In this document: positions 42,151 through 42,535 of the stretch, piece by piece
Position numbering within the stretch: position 1 is the first letter of the stretch
Layout of the letters: each line of letters begins with the position of its first letter
Origin: Rubrivivax sp.
GTDB taxonomy: Bacteria; Pseudomonadota; Gammaproteobacteria; Burkholderiales; Burkholderiaceae_C
Length of the DNA stretch: 42,535 nucleotides
Direction: 5' to 3'
NCBI GenBank assembly: GCA_022843905.1
Contig: JALHMT010000003.1
Coordinates: forward strand, 241,923-284,457
Program-made: the position numbers and the translations under genes
The notes under the pieces: generated by a model
The model's database searches: none
The model's input: the letters and a program-made list of their open reading frames with translations, nothing else
What the model was told of the DNA's origin: nothing

Positions 42151-42160
42151 GGGCTCCCCC

Positions 42161-42535
42161 GTGGGAAACAAACTTTACGTAGGCAATCTGGCTTATTCGG
42201 TCCGTGATGAATCGCTTCAGCAGGCGTTCTCGCAGTTCGGCTCCGTGACTTCGGCCAAGGTCATGATGGATCGCGACACCGGTCGCTCCAAGGGCTTCGG
42301 CTTCGTCGAAATGGGGTCTGACGCCGAGGCGCAGGCAGCCATCAACGGCATGAACGGCCAGGCCCTCGAGGGCCGCGCCATCGTCGTCAACGAGGCCCGC
42401 CCGCGCGAAGAGCGTCCGGGTGGCTTCGGCGGCGGCGGCGGCGGTCGCAGTGGCGGCGGTGGTGGTGGCTACGGCGGTGGTGGCGGCGGCGGCGGCGGCG
42501 GTGGTGGCGGTCGCAGCCCCTACGGCGGCGGCGGC
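42161..42535 (+). CDS. Glycine-rich RRM RNA-binding protein, 3' end cut off
   Basis: The frame runs from the GTG at 42161 to the window end without a stop (125 codons). Residues 1 to about 80 form one RNA recognition motif: RNP2 is LYVGNL (5-10) and RNP1 is KGFGFVEM, with the expected aromatic residues. After PREERP the sequence turns into a low-complexity tail of Gly with scattered Arg, Ser, Tyr and Pro, coded by GGC/GGT runs. Such small RRM proteins are common in betaproteobacteria and cyanobacteria, are often cold-induced and bind RNA. GAGGG precedes the start at a good distance. The fragment overlaps no other gene. Confidence 0.92.
   Translation, partial: MGNKLYVGNLAYSVRDESLQQAFSQFGSVTSAKVMMDRDTGRSKGFGFVEMGSDAEAQAAINGMNGQALEGRAIVVNEARPREERPGGFGGGGGGRSGGGGGGYGGGGGGGGGGGGGRSPYGGGG

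Noticed and set aside
42400..42535. GGC/GGT-rich stretch as a simple-sequence repeat locus
   Set aside because: It is the coding sequence of a glycine-rich tail normal for this RRM family; there is no regular repeat unit.

Overview
The window is a very GC-rich chromosomal segment. Its tightly packed, often overlapping operons, frequent GTG starts, ABC-importer-rich content and PEP-CTERM proteins suggest a betaproteobacterium of the order Burkholderiales, possibly of the Rubrivivax/Leptothrix/Ideonella type. This is inferred from gene content; there is no rRNA here to confirm it. I see no tRNA, rRNA, CRISPR array, transposase or phage gene. Both ends cut a gene.

Layout. (1) 1-4325: a branched-chain/amide-type ABC importer (substrate-binding protein, livH, livM, livG, livF), with a terminator-like hairpin between the binding protein and the permeases. 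(2) 4718-10921: a DUF1028 protein heading a complete dipeptide/oligopeptide importer (dppD, dppF, binding protein, dppB, dppC). (3) 10943-17568: a DMT permease, a small acyltransferase, then a tight run of an ABM-domain protein, an M20 peptidase, a cystathionine-beta-lyase-like enzyme and an M20D amidohydrolase, closed by a convergent PhyH-family dioxygenase. Regions 2 and 3 look like one import-and-hydrolyse scheme for peptides or S-conjugated amino acids. (4) 17716-20561: a TonB-dependent receptor and a small membrane protein. (5) 20777-24884: two PEP-CTERM proteins around a SARP/BTAD-type regulator. (6) 25166-36438: a nucleoside salvage island of adenosine deaminase (divergent), a BMP-family nucleoside ABC importer, cytidine deaminase, purine nucleoside phosphorylase, deoC, a lipoprotein 5'-nucleotidase and deoA. 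(7) 36626-41928, minus strand: acyl-CoA synthetase, HDOD protein, GMC oxidoreductase and MarC-family protein. (8) 42161-end: a glycine-rich RRM RNA-binding protein, cut by the window end.

The most interesting signal is in region 5. An identical 19-base sequence, made of two GTTGGT half-sites 11 bp apart, lies upstream of both PEP-CTERM genes. At both loci it sits exactly 20 bp before a TAnnnTTTTG element that fits a -10 region. Direct repeats with one-helical-turn spacing are the known type of site for SARP/OmpR-fold activators, and a SARP-type gene lies between the two promoters. I infer a small regulon in which this regulator controls two putatively surface-sorted PEP-CTERM proteins.

The second notable structure is a 99-bp (33-codon) tandem repeat, about three copies, between the nucleoside-binding protein and its ABC ATPase. 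It reads in frame into the ATPase and offers three alternative ATG codons 99 bp apart.
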